Shown piece after piece: positions 34,614-46,660 of a stretch of DNA of 64,000 bases. Below the pieces are notes generated by a model, which saw only the letters and a list, made by a program, of their open reading frames with translations, was not told the DNA's origin and did not search any database. The first letter of the stretch is position 1. Each line of letters opens with the position of its first letter. The DNA comes from Strongylocentrotus droebachiensis (lineage: Eukaryota; Echinodermata; Echinoidea; Camarodonta; Strongylocentrotidae). The position numbers and the translations under genes are program-made. The stretch covers positions 46,737 through 110,736 of the forward strand of contig JAVYIG010006858.1 of the NCBI GenBank assembly GCA_035222895.1, written 5' to 3'.

Positions 34614-35345
34614 AATGCAGATGCAAATATAAATGAAAAATTATTGAGCCATGTATACACGTATGCCATAAAGTACGAAGGCACATTCCATCTTGTTTAT
34701 CGTGTTTTGAGATATCAGTAGCAAAATACAATATTCTACTGTCCCTTTTTTTTGTATTGATTCGTAGTGTTATTGTCTGTTATTGGTGGTGGAAAGATTA
34801 TTACCATATTAGTGGACAAGAATTAATAAATAATCAATTATTATTATTCTTGTTATTATTAGTAGTAGTATTAGTCTTAATACAGCTGCTCCTACGGCTA
34901 CTAAGCAATGTAATTCAAGTTGGGTACTAGGTCAACGATAGTAGATTTGAACGATGAAATATAAAAAATAAGTTTTGAAGATAGACATAGAAAATATGCA
35001 TATTAAAATTAACATGAAGGCGTTGTATTATGTAAAGGTGTATTTTTAGTTAATAATTAACTAGTAGAATTAGAAGTTAATCAATAGAATTAGATTATGT
35101 AATCCAAGTCAACATTTATGTTTAGGCACATATCAAATGTGAGTCCTTATAAATATGATTATAGAATGCACAATATGTAAACATGAAAGAAGTACAAACA
35201 ATACAGAATACCCCCAAAATATACTTACTTTGTTTGGTTTAAACTCGTCAATTAGCACTTTGAACATTTCTTAACAAAACTAATCCCTCTGATTATTAAA
35301 GCATTTTTAGATTTGTAATACCTACAAATAATAATGCATTAATCG
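34614..35345 (+). repeat. 1.29-kb-offset direct repeat, second copy
   Basis: Second unit of the tandem pair starting at 33322; it lacks the retroelement tail and part of the right edge. Confidence 0.85.
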
Positions 35346-35914
35346 GGAGAATAATTGTGGGTGAATAATTTTAAAATTTTGTGTTTAGGTTTTATTTCCA
35401 CCTTATCTGCATATGAAATGAATTTACTAAGAAACGCATTTACAAGGTAACAAAACGTATAAATATATTAGATAGATAGGTAATATTAAAACTATAAAAA
35501 CGATTCCATGCAAGTCATTAAATACAAAGGATGCTAACTTAATCTACAGTAATGAAGAGGAAACCTTAGAAGCATTATGCTTGTAAATAAGGTTCCTTTT
35601 GTGAGATGGGTTCCCCTAACATATTTTCATTTGATAGTTATTCAAAAAATAAACCATTCTAATTTTAGTAAAGATACGATGATATGAAAGTTGTGTCTAA
35701 TGTTTTAGGCTTTAAAAAAGTTTTGGTTTTTTCTTCATACTTCATCTTTCGCAAAGATTCACATTTCTTACATAAATCATAAGCAATAAACAACAGGAAT
35801 GAAAAGAATTGTTCTTTCAATAGGTGTAAAAATACATACAGTAATATCAGGCCGTGAAAGTAAAAATACAGTCGAAATAACATACGAAGATATAAATACA
35901 ATTGCATGGTATTT

Positions 35915-36105
35915 AAAGCCCCACTGTCCTACTTGTAGCTGCTTGCTCCCTCTATATAGAAAATTTCCCCAATCGGTGCCTGTTGGTCCCCCATGATCCT
36001 CTATTTCTTATGTTATTTTAGAGCTGAGTTGATGAGATATCCACCTGTCAGTGACCTCACTGTGTGGTATAAACCCTCCTAGCCAAACTAGTAAAGACTA
36101 CTGGC
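35915..36105. repeat. Dispersed repeat, also at 51665-51815
   Basis: TTTAAAGCCCCACTGTCCTACTTGTAGC and, later, CCACCTGTCAGTGA and CTCCTAGCCAAACTAGT recur at 51665-51815. Class unknown. Confidence 0.75.
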
Positions 36106-37440
36106 GGTCTTTAATCTGTAATTAGACAAATTTAGTTGTCATGAAATAAAGGGTAATCTAGTAAAAAGCTAAGCTTGTAAATTTTAGATTCGCTTGTATA
36201 CTTAAAAACAGTCTATTGAGCATGTAGATTAAGTTCAATAAAAAGTAGAATGAAAAAAAAGGGGGGAAATGAGAGAGGCGAAAATAAGACGAAAGAAAGA
36301 AAGCAGTATATGTCAGGGAGCCATGGGATGAATTACGTAAATGTTTGAAATGAAAATGTTGAATTTGCTTTTAAGCGGCAGAATAACGAATGCACAGTGA
36401 AAGGCCACAGTTTCAATGGGTAATAATATATTATATTTTATGTAAACATTTTTTTTTAATATTTGTTTTTGCGTTTTATGGTATGACCTTCTGCAATGAG
36501 AAAAATGATCGTAAAAAATTGTCTTAATGTTACGGCATTGTCTCAACATAATCTATCTGTAGTATATACAATAAAGACCTATCATTGAAATGTGATTGTT
36601 TGAAGTTCAGCGATATTTCAGGAAGCCTAAGGAGGGAGATAGAGAATGAAGGGGAGAACGGAGAGAGGGTGTGAGAGGAGGAAGAGAGGGTGTGAGAGAC
36701 AGGCATACAGACAGAGAAACACAAAGTGATAGACTGGAGAACAGAGCCGGGGGGCAGGGGGTGCAGGGGGCACATCCCCCCTTTTCTAGTACCCGTAAAG
36801 GGACTCTTTTTTTAACATAGGAAAGATTTCCCCTTTTACTTCAGATAAATGCCCCTTTTTACTTCTAATAGATGCCGTTCCACAATCCTATAAGTGCCTC
36901 TTACCACCTCTGATAAGTCCCCTCTTCACCTATGATAATTGCACCTTTTCAAATCTAAGAGGTGCCCATTTTACTTTAAAAGTGTCCTTTTCTTTTGTAA
37001 TAAGTGCCCCTACCGTTCTAACACAGTTTCATTAAGGATTACTCATCAGTCAGTCTATCTCGTTTTAATATTCAACTTTTGCACGTGTACAAAGAGCAAC
37101 AACTGATATGTAGTTAATGATAATATTCAAATTTGACTGATTGCTATATAACGCTGAATTCAAAAATTCAACGGTAAGCATTCCTCAATGCCCGAAACAC
37201 ATGATTACTAAAAACGGATACATTTAGGGAAAAATCAACCCTGATATTAAGCTGATTTTAATAAAAGCAGAAACATAGGCTGTAGCCACTCTAGCCTTTG
37301 GCATTTGTTCATATCTAAAGTTTTGATATCCGGGCAACCAGCAACTCAAATTTGAGGAGCGAGTTGAAAATGTACAAACACACACACGAATGTATAACAA
37401 TTACTGACTAAAGACTGCAACACACTTTTAGGGTGTGGAG
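36106..37440. other. Gene-poor spacer with GA-rich and C-rich repeats
   Basis: GA-rich run at 36620-36700. From 36740 to 37020 a degenerate 25-30-base repeat of the form TGATAAGTGCCCCTTTTAC follows a G-rich start, possibly the body of a hAT-type non-autonomous element. No gene seen. Confidence 0.5.
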
Positions 37441-37459
37441 GGCCTAAGAGTGCAGCGTT

Positions 37460-37672
37460 TAGATAAATAAAAATGAAAAAATCTTCTCGCTCCCTCGCAT
37501 AATATTAATATCCTTCAAAAAACAACTAAAAAATTACCTGTACAACCCCTCTTAAATTGTTGATAGTCTAAGAGAGCATTGCCTTGTAACCTTAGGAAGA
37601 GGCGCTATATAAATCTAATTATTATAATAATTATTATTATTATTGTTTTATTATTATTATTATTAAAACTTA
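37460..37672 (+). mobile_element. CR1/L2-like retrotransposon 3' end
   Basis: A coding remnant S-L-K-K-Q-L-K-N-Y-L-Y and stop is followed by GAGGCGCTATATAAATC and an ATT microsatellite. Same element type as at 5955-6170. Confidence 0.7.
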
Positions 37673-38223
37673 CAAGTAAATATTGTAGAAAATCTGTGTT
37701 CCGTTTTTATACTACAGTTTTGCTAAGGAATGTATTTTTTTTTTAAACAACAAAACTTCAAAAACTAGTAGTCAGTTCCGTTCCCTTCGCCCCTCTCGTT
37801 CACTATGCTCTTTCGTCCCTCGCATTTCGCAATTCTATTCTGTCACCACTCAACTAATTTATTTGTGGTGCAATCACTTTAATATGGAGCATCTATATGT
37901 CCTGTGATAATCTTCTACATTGAAAATCTCAAGGTGACTCCCCTTCTTAGTTGTTAGACGTACATCCCCTTACCTGGAAGTGAGGTTGGGACCACCCCCA
38001 CAACTACACACACCACGCGCACGCACACATAATTTCACACCCAGAAGACGGCTACAGCTCTATGAAGCTAGGCTAGATATCATGCCTAATTATAAGATGT
38101 ACACAGGGGGGGGGGGTAAACACTTCCATATTGCTCCGATTGTCTTATTTTCGCTCGCTCGATCACTGCAGCACAAACATAGCTCGTTCGACGTCACTAC
38201 CAAACTAGCCAATCAGCTTTCAA

Positions 38224-38231
38224 TGACGTCA
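38224..38231. promoter_or_regulatory. Consensus CRE (TGACGTCA)
   Basis: A perfect CREB/ATF-type palindrome lies in a GC-richer patch. About 130 bases on is a strong donor (TAGG|GTAAGT at 38365) and then an acceptor-like TGTGTTGCAG at 38446. Together they could mark a promoter and a non-coding first exon, but no coding gene is recognised behind it. Confidence 0.3.
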
Positions 38232-38449
38232 TATTGAATGCGGCGGCAAATATATTTTGTGAAATTATCGAGAAATTGACTATTTCTAATCGCAAACTAG
38301 TTTTATTTTTGGATGGAAAAGCAGCCATTGATATCTTGACATTCATTGAAGTCATCAGAATAGGGTAAGTTACTTCTCAGATGATTCAAGAGGTCCATTT
38401 TGTAGATAATTTTTTTAATTTCTTAGAATGTTCCACTGTGTTGCAGGGT

Positions 38450-39630
38450 ACCGGGTGTATTCTCGTACTGATGTAGGTGCAAAGCTAGAATGGATACCAC
38501 GCCCACTTCCCTCTCTATGCCTTTCTGAACATTCCTTTCCTTCTCAATACAATAACTTTCACCTGCCTAAGTTATTCAAACCATACCGCCTCGCTACTTC
38601 CATTACGTAATCATTAAAAGGATCCGCATATATACAACATTTTCCTGCTATACGTTGTACTGCAGGACAATACAAATCTCCCTAGTATACCTTACAGTCC
38701 AAACGATAAATATGTGCCTTTAACGAAGCAGGCGACAATCGGCGTAGCAGACGACACTTGATAGTAATTTTGTATGTGAGATTGCTTTGCTAAATATAAA
38801 TTACTTTGTTAATAAATATCAACTAAAATTTCTTTTACATTTCTTTAAACCATCATTGATATTTAATAATTCATGAGTGAGTAAAAGCAACATACCAAAC
38901 TATATAATTATATGAAATACTTGGTGGCAATTAGGGGAGTTTGACATGATGACCGATTGCACCCCTCTGTTAATAACCGAATAGTCCATGGTGTGTCATG
39001 AATATTCATGTTTTTGCTTACCTCGGCTAAATGTTTGCTTTTACTAAATTGAAAAATTACGGTGGGGGGTTGGATGAAATGGACATAATGAAATGGGCAG
39101 AAGTGATCTATGATAATTCATGCTTTTTATGTTTCGTGTGCTCGACCTATAATCTTCAAATCGCTTGGCAAAATGAGTCCAAAGTTAGACTTGTTTCACA
39201 TGACTTTTGTATTATAGGCAATGACGAGCTTGCAACCTATTTTGAAAAATTACGGTGGGTGAACTTTCAAAAGTCAATGAGACATGAGGGCTCCAATGAA
39301 AGAGCTAGTGATAACGTACGTCGGGGTGGATGTGCTTTTCGTTTAAACAAAAATTGAATTTTTAACGATTTTTTTAAAAAACGTCCATAGGCTAACATGT
39401 TAGGCTGCTGACTCTGATCATGCTCTGACGATAGGGGGCGTTGTGAAATGAGACTAAACGGAGCAATATGTAGAAGTTCCTGAAATAGTTACCAGTTGAT
39501 TACAAGGTCAAGGGTATTCAATGCAGGAAATATAATAATTCTTCATAAATTAATTAATATAATACCAAGTCGAAAAACCAAGCATCTGGATTTATTTTTT
39601 ATTCACTGCTAGTCCTCAACAAGTACCCTC
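38450..39630. other. Spacer with unrecognised frames
   Basis: Frames at 38428-38610 and 39031-39357 (108 codons) have no family resemblance and no clear splice or start context. Confidence 0.35.
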
Positions 39631-39632
39631 AG

Positions 39633-39773
39633 GGCCTCGTCTTATAAAGAGTTGATATTAATCGCAACTTATTTGCGATTGATATCGATCACAAATATGT
39701 ATACATAATATTAAGGACACTGCAAACTTGCGTTTGATTTGGATCAATCACAACTCTTTATAAGACGAGGCCT
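39633..39773. mobile_element. MITE with GGCCTCGTCTTATAAAGAGTTG ends
   Basis: Terminal inverted repeats of about 23 bases (CCTCGTCTTATAAAGAGTTG and its inverse) enclose 95 bases rich in GATTGAT words. This matches a widespread palindromic animal MITE style. Confidence 0.85.
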
Positions 39774-40121
39774 AGGTCGCAGTCAACATTACTATCGTCA
39801 TATTTGTGTTACTATCAATAGACCCTAGATGAATGTTTGTATACCTTTTACATTTATTCTCAAATCCATTGATAGTCATTTGAATAGGAAATGACACAAA
39901 ATTATAACCTTCGTTCCGTATTCTACTGAAATTTAAACCAGGCACTTGGTTATAGCTTTTGCCCCAAATCAGGTTTAAGAAAGGAAGAAAGGAAGGAAGT
40001 TAGTGTGAGGTCTAAGTTTTCCTTTTGTTAAACTTGATCTTAACCCCATGCAGGGTCGGTTGAACTGATTAGAATACGGACTGAAGAGTTGAGAACACTG
40101 TTCTAGAATTATACAAATGGT

Positions 40122-40545
40122 GCCAGTCACCACGAAATGAGTCCAGTGTCGCATTAGGCTCAATCGTAGTAATAGCGATGTATAGTGTGTATGTACTGAA
40201 AATTGACCCACCTACCACATTTTAGATTTTTCCAAAAATCGACTTATTAATGTCTCGTAGTTTATGTCCCCAGAGCTTAGGTCACGAAAATATCTCCTTC
40301 TAACATTTTTTGGCAAATAATATAGGCTATGTTACGCATCATTAACTTTACACCTAATTATCTAAAAACTGGGTAATCCCATTGTTTATAAAGTCCAATT
40401 AGGTTTTTGTTCATATTTCTGGATATAATTTATCAATTTTAATGTGTGACCCCTTAATTTAAAGCTTACTTAATGTAGATTCATATAATACCTAAAAACA
40501 GGAATAAAATTTTTGACCAACTGGACTCATTTCGTGGTGACAGGC
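40122..40545. mobile_element. 424-bp inverted-repeat element
   Basis: Starts CAGTCACCACGAAATGAGTC and ends with its near-exact inverse GACTCATTTCGTGGTGACAG. Arms are about 25 bases. No coding capacity; class not assigned. Confidence 0.85.
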
Positions 40546-41102
40546 CCCAAAAATGAAATCGTTTAAAAGAAGGCAAAAGGTCTATCATGTGCATATTCTT
40601 GGAGCGTACACCTAGAATCATTTCCATAGATTATTATTTATACTCTACAATAGATCTTTGATGAAGATTGAAGCTGCAAATTGATTTCATTTAATAGTCA
40701 TGGATACAATCAAAATATCAATCATCGATATCACAGGTTGATGTATTTGTTATTTCAGCTGTAGCTTTAATGTTTGGAATTACTTCATGATCAGCAACGA
40801 TGTTGGGAATTTCATGTACTACATTCAATTTTTTGAGAAGGAGTCGAACGTTATTTAAAATTAATTGTATTTTTTTTTCTTCTTCAATCGTTTTCTTTGT
40901 ACTATTTCATCCTTTTATCCATGGTAATTGTTTTTCCTTGTTATATATGTGAGAAACCAGTAAAGTGTAATCAAAAAGCGCTACTTTGTACAAAATGTAA
41001 TCAAAGGATATTATTTCATGTGGAGATGTATCTTCCCAACAATATGATGATAAAACTCAACAATTTCTCAACTGGCAATGTCCCAAATGCACTTTACAAG
41101 AA

Positions 41103-41746
41103 ATGCCGCCTTGGAATGTTGAGAATATAGTAACAGATAGAGATGGGAACTTGAACTTAACAAATTATGTTGATATAGATATTGACTTAAGTACGAATAC
41201 CTGTACCTCTATAAATGACTTTCCAAAGGGTAAAGGATTGATAATTGCACATTTAAATATTCGAAATCTTACAAATAAGGTGGGTGATTTACCTTGTCAG
41301 AAACATGGCTAAGTGAAAACATTTTTAATTCATTGTTACTAATTGATGGGTATCATTTTGAAAGACTTGATAGAGATGAAAAGGGAAGAGGAGTTGGATG
41401 TTTTATACAAAAGAATATGACATATATGTGGCTAGAGATAAGACTACACAATCACAAATCAAAGAATCTTAGAATTGTATATGGTCACCCTAACAGTAGC
41501 AGTGCATTTTTAAATAAACTAGAAATTAATTTAGAAAATAAATGTACGTTATCAAATGATATTGTGATATTAGGTGATTTAAATTGCAATAGGCTAACTC
41601 ATGATAATTTTTCACAGCAGCGAAATGATCTGTGTGACAATATGCATTTGTCTCAGCTGATAAGGACCCCGACATGTATAACCGTTATTAGTACAACCCT
41701 TATTGATATGTTCTGTGAGTACCTACCGTTCATTAAGATACTTTAA
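41103..41746 (+). pseudogene. Retroelement endonuclease fragment
   Basis: Two adjacent frames give the endonuclease of the element at 40890. The first holds I-A-H-L-N-I-R; the second starts S-E-T-W-L-S and contains GRGVGCFIQK and V-I-L-G-D-L-N-C. A short deletion or shift near 41290 separates them. Confidence 0.8.
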
Positions 41747-42540
41747 TGACTTTTTTGTTTAAATGATGTTTAGGATATAAACTGGGATAATTTGTACTTA
41801 AACAATTAAAATGTTGATAATATGTAGAATATTTTCAAACGTAAATTCAAAGACATTTGTGATCTTCATGTATCGTATGTCACAGTAAGAAAACGTTCCA
41901 GGGGATCACTTTGGATTACTAACGAATATTTATGTATCGCAAGAGATAGGAATTATTTTAAACACAAATTTGATGAACACAAAACTACAGACGACCGGGA
42001 AAGTTTAACGAATTCAGAAATAGGGCAAATGCACTGAACAAGAAGTTAAAGAAACAATATTATGAGAAGCTTTGCATTGGAAATAGTAATGATATGAAAT
42101 AGTCCTGGAGAGTACTCAAAAACTTACTTCCAAAGAAGGATGCCAATTCTGAATAACAAATTCTTGTAAATGACCAAATTTTAGTAAAGAAAGGAAAGGT
42201 AGCAGAATTGTTTATTGAAAGTTTTGATAATATTCAAAGCCAATAACAGAGGCGAATGATTCTCATCTCATAATAAATGCATGAGAAACATTAACGCAAA
42301 CAGAACATAATTTTGAATTTACAGAGATCCAAGAATGTTTTGTATTAAAAGAGCTACTCAAGCTTTAGGTTTCAAAAGCAGTTGGCATTGATGATCTTCC
42401 TCCAAAGCTACTTAAAATAGCTGCCCCACATATTGCTAGAGTCTTAACAGTATTGTTCAATTGTTCATTGTCAAAAGGGTACTTTCGTCATCAATTCAAA
42501 GTTGCATTAAAAAAAAGCTATTCATAAAGGTGAAAACAAA

Positions 42541-42830
42541 ATGCATTTAACTAACTACCGACCTATTTCTGTTCTCCCTACGATTTCGAAGATATTTGAG
42601 AAGGCTGTCCACAACCAGGTATATACTAACTTAAACAAACATTCTTTGTTAAGTGAACGTCAATCAGAATTTAGACCCGGGCAGTCAACTCTAACATTCT
42701 TGACTGAAATAGTCGAAGGTTTACTTGATGATATGGACAGAGGTCTGGTCACTGAAGCCATTTTTCTAGACCTGAAAAAGGCGTTCGACGTTATACCACA
42801 CCGCTTGATTCTTCAGAAAATGTTATTAGG
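42541..42830 (+). pseudogene. Retroelement RT fragment, fingers and palm
   Basis: NYRPISVLPTISKIFEK, F-R-P-G-Q-S-T and FLDLKKAFDVIPH are diagnostic RT motifs 1, 2 and A. The frame runs into the foldback element at about 42830. Confidence 0.9.
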
Positions 42831-43775
42831 CAATTTTCGCAAACTCATTGCGGAATTAGAATCTGTGGTTCGTGTGCAAAATCGAGAAGATACTATAGTA
42901 ACAGTTGGATGACCGCTGAGGCCCTGAAATCTAGAACGGGTTTTGGCCAAATCTACGGGCGTTCTCAATGACGCCCCAAGTGAATCAAGTGCCTCGATAC
43001 AAACTATTTCATTCACCTGATAATAATAATAGTATTTAAATAGACAGAATAGAGTCCAATCTGCATACATTAGTTGTTGCCACACTTAATACATGCAGTT
43101 TGCATTCTGACTATTGCGAATCCTAGACAGGTGAATGAAATAATTTGTTTTGAGGAACTTCACAAAGACGTATGTATTGAATTTGATTACATTACGAAAA
43201 TGGCCTGTTCCCTTCCACGCAATACAGCACTATATACATACACTATACAATACATCGGAAGAAACAAAACTCACCGAAGAGTCATTCGTGTCAAGGGCGG
43301 ATCTAGGGGGGTTAGGAGGTTTAAATCCCCCCTTGGGTTGCCAACGTGCTTTCTACCCCCCCCCCCCCCGAAATATTGGTTGGCACTTTTTTCAAATTGA
43401 AAACAAATTTTAGCGCTCCCTACCCCCCACTAAGCGAAATATTGGTCGGCGCGATTTTTCAAATATCAACCCCCCCCCCCCCCCCCCCCTCCCCCCCCCC
43501 CCGCCCACGCCATAGAAAAGAAGCTAGATCCGCCCGTTAAAATTCGTCATCCTTTGTTATTAGACGACGAAATTCTCATAACCATCTTTGGTACAAGCTC
43601 GCTGATTGGCTGTCTATTCACTTGGGGCGTCATTGAGAACGCCCGTAGATTTGGCCAAAACCCGTTCTGGAATTCAGGGCCTCAGCGGTCACCCTGCTGT
43701 TACTATAGTAGCTTCTCGATTTTGCACACGAACCGCAGATTCTCTATCCGCAATGAGCTTGCGAAATACCCCTAA
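42829..43775. mobile_element. Foldback element with about 150-bp inverted arms
   Basis: Left arm 42829-42988 and right arm 43611-43775 are inverted copies (for example GGGCGTTCTCAATGACGCCC on the + strand left and its inverse on the right). A direct repeat also links 43092-43200 with 43802-43920. The centre holds a smaller element with ends AAGGGCGGATCTAG / CTAGATCCGCCC (43294-43537) and long C runs. It splits the RT gene. Confidence 0.8.
43294..43537. mobile_element. hAT-like MITE with C-runs, nested
   Basis: Ends CAAGGGCGGATCTAG and CTAGATCCGCCCGTT are mutual inverses. The inside repeats GAAATATTGGTYGGC and long C tracts. No clean target duplication found. Confidence 0.6.
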
Positions 43776-44019
43776 TGTTTGTCGAACTGGCAACAACTAA
43801 TGTATGCAGTTTGGATTCTGTCTATTGAAATACTATTATCCTTATCAGGTGAAAGAAATATTTTGTATCGAGGCACTTCACAAAGACGTATGCATTAAAT
43901 TTGGTTACATTACGAAAATTGCCTAATGGCATTGCAAATGCAATACCTCCGTAGAGATACGTACGCATTCACCGAAAAGCGAAACCACGTATTGTATCGA
44001 GGACGGTCCGTTTGCGACG

Positions 44020-44297
44020 GCCGTAAACCTGAGTGCTCTGCTACCGCGAAGGTCTGTAAGTTGCTGAGCGAAAACTCGCTATTGTATGGTATTGGGGGAG
44101 TTGAACTTAAGTGGTTCGAGTCATATCTATCTAATAGGCAACAATGTGTATTCTTGCAAGGGACGAAGAGTAATTATCCAACTGTGAAATCAGGGACTCC
44201 ACAAGGATCAATAATGGGGCCATTTATTTGTTGCCTCTTCGTGAATGATATTTGTAATCTGCAACTCCATTCTAAGACAAAGATTTCCTTATTATGA
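44020..44297 (+). pseudogene. Retroelement RT fragment, motifs 3 to B
   Basis: Continues the RT after the foldback: W-F-E-S-Y-L-S-N-R-Q-Q, then VKSGTPQGSIMGPF and F-V-N-D-I. It ends where a MITE interrupts the catalytic YxDD region. Confidence 0.88.
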
Positions 44298-44546
44298 AGA
44301 GTTTCATTCTAAAAGGAGCTAAATCCATTTTTGTAACTTCAGAGAAAGTAGAATTTGTTCACTACATTTTGACCAGGCGTCTATAGAAAAGTGATATTAT
44401 AAGGTACATTTTTCATAATTGTTCACAAAATTTAGGTAAATACTTCTTATGAAAGACAGGCTCTGAAGTAAACAATGTACTGATATCCATAACTCAATTT
44501 CCATCAAAAGTGGTTTTTAGCTCCTTTTGGAATTAAACTCTTCATG
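44294..44546. mobile_element. MITE splitting the RT active-site motif
   Basis: Starts ATGAAGAGTTTCATTC ... AAAAGGAGCTAAA and ends TTTTAGCTCCTTTT ... AAACTCTTCAT, inverted ends of about 30 bases. The RT frame resumes right after it with C-A-D-V-T-A-M, so it lies between the leucine and the Y/C of the YxDD box. Confidence 0.82.
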
Positions 44547-44929
44547 TGCAGATGTCACGGCAATGTTTCATCATGGAAAGAATTATAAAGTTTGTAAAGG
44601 AAATCTCCAAAAAAGACCTTTCCAGTATCGTGAAATGGTTACAATATAATGGAATGTTTTAAATGTAAATAAAGCCAAAACAATGCTTTTGGTTCTAAAA
44701 GAAAATTTCAAAATAATAATATTTGTACTCATTACAGTGATAATGTACTCGACTCAGTCGAAAGTATGTAATATCTAGGTGTAACACTAGACAAATGTCT
44801 AACATTGTCGCTACATATAATAGAATTTGTTAATAAAGTATCGAGTACGATTGCCTGCATTAGACGGATACGCCATTATATTTCCCGTAAGGATTTGATT
44901 GACTTGACTTAAATGCCGTCCTCGCAGGC

Positions 44930-45175
44930 CAGGGGCCTCGTGATGTCTTCTGTATGGTGATCGTATGCCAAGTATTTTTGTCTGCAGCCCGTCTTAACTC
45001 ATATGTCAGCCTAGCCTTTGAACAAGGCCACATGTCTGATAGACGCCGAGCGACTAAAAAGAGACTAATCGCGATCGAAAGCCCGAGTGAACGACAGAGC
45101 GACAATCACAGGTCGCGCGTTCACCCCGGGTATCTAGACTCATCTCAGCCGCTTAGCCAGAGTCACGAGGCCTTG
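44930..45175. mobile_element. Possible inverted-repeat element
   Basis: CAGGGGCCTCGTGA at 44930 and TCACGAGGCCTTG at 45163 are near inverses, enclosing GC-richer DNA. No target duplication identified. Confidence 0.45.
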
Positions 45176-45196
45176 TCAAAAGGCTAATGTCAGCCT

Positions 45197-45370
45197 TGTT
45201 ATATATCTTGCTTTGCAGTTCTCTGAGATGCAGTCAAGCCATCTTTTGGGTGGACGGCCTCTGAGTCGATTTCCTGTGACATTTCCTTCAACAGCAATTT
45301 GGGGGTATCTTGTGAGTTTTATTCTTAAGACGTGGCCAAAATATTAGAGTCTTTTAGTGGAGAGTTTGTC
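45197..45370 (-). pseudogene. RTE-like retroelement C-terminus
   Basis: Minus-strand frame reads S-T-K-R-L-stop-YFGHVL, then R-Y-P-Q-I-A-V-E-G and RGRPPKRWLDCISENC, the conserved tail of RTE-like endonuclease/RT proteins. It belongs with the fragment at 46341-46653; an insertion of about 970 bases separates them. Confidence 0.85.
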
Positions 45371-46340
45371 CATATAACATCTTAATCCAGAGTTTTTCGG
45401 AACTAGAGATAGATGCCATGTGTTGCGTCTGGCCAGATGAAAGGGGCTACCTGTAGATTTATACATGTTGTGGTGCATCCGGGGGGGGGTGGAAGCATGA
45501 TGGGTATAGACATGTGCAAATCGTATTATGCATGGATATCCCAACAATAATGAAAATTCTAAATAACTTCGTAGGGCGCTTCGGGTTTTTTTTTACGTGT
45601 TGGAATTGTGCTTATTTGATGTGCGATAATGTGGTGGAGAAACGTTTACAGTGCACTCTCGTCGGCGCTGAAAATCGACCTGTATTGCCGGAAACACGGT
45701 GTCCGGCAATACAGGTCGATTTTGAGCGCCGCGAAATAAGAATCATAACATGTGCAGGGACTAGATCTACGTGGGTACACTTTCCCATGACCATGTGCAT
45801 GGCATTTTAATTTTAAGCGCCAACATGCTAAATAATCTGGTCAAGTTCACGCGATTTCTACATTTACACTTTTGCGTAGCGAATAATGATTCGAGTAGTG
45901 TAAAATCTAAACAGTTAAAAAGTTACTCGCTCAAAATCGCTCAAATTTTGTATCAATTTGAAGAAAAAAATCACATTTTCACTTACCCATCATTGATGCC
46001 ATTTGCCTCATGATCATCTTGAACTTTCAACTTTGTTTGGGTGACATTTCCGAGCATCCGAATGCTTCCGAAGACGTTGCTTCCAAGACCTATGATGCCG
46101 AAGATGACGTTCTGTGTGACGTCACAGGTCTACTAAATAAAATAATAAAATTCACTTTTTGGCTCAGATATATACTGTTTCGTATGTTTTTCAGCGTTTT
46201 AACCCTCTTCAAACCATTCTAAGGCGTTCCATGCGATACAATGTCAAAATGTTGGCTACAACATACATATCTGGGGCATTTTAGGTCATTACCTGGTATT
46301 TTACTACGAAAGTAATTGAGAGTGTTCCGTTAAAGCCCTA
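45371..46340. other. Insertion inside the RTE-like fragment
   Basis: Separates the two halves of the minus-strand element. Contains the hairpin at 45664 and a patch of repeated CGAAGA/GATGACG words at 46040-46125. No terminal repeats found; unclassified. Confidence 0.45.
45664..45730. repeat. Strong hairpin, 29-bp stem
   Basis: GGCGCTGAAAATCGACCTGT at the left and ACAGGTCGATTTTGAGCGCC at the right pair almost perfectly through TATTGCCGGA, leaving a loop of about 9 bases. Probably a small MITE or its core. Confidence 0.85.
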
Positions 46341-46653
46341 GTCGTGTGGTGCGCCACCTACCGGTGGTTCCGGGAACATTGCGTCGAGGTTGAGGGATTC
46401 TTTGATGTGTGTGTTTCGGATCTTGTTTAGTCTTGTCACCCCCATTATTCGACGGAGGCATGCCATTTCAAACACTTGAAGCCTGTTGCTATCTTCTTTT
46501 CTAAATGTCCAGGATTCTGCCCCATAAAGCAGTATTGAGAGGATGAGTGGTTGATGCAGTTGCATCTTCGTGTGGCTACTAATGCTGTTTGATGTCCAGA
46601 TGTTATTGAGCCTTTGGAAAGCTGCCCCTGCTTTCCTGATGCGATTCTTTATG
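46341..46653 (-). pseudogene. RTE-like retroelement RT/thumb fragment
   Basis: Minus-strand frame reads S-D-I-K-N-R-I-R-K-A-G-A-A-F, then SILLYGAESWTF, L-Q-V-F-E-M-A-C-L-R-R-I-M-G-V and K-I-R-N-T-H-I, typical of the post-catalytic region of RTE-like elements. It is inserted, opposite in direction, into the + strand CR1/Jockey-like element. Confidence 0.88.
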
Positions 46654-46660
46654 TCACTTT

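Noticed and set aside
39031-39357. 108-residue frame between the receptor copies
   Set aside because: No family resemblance, no splice or promoter context and ordinary AT-rich composition; left unannotated as a gene.
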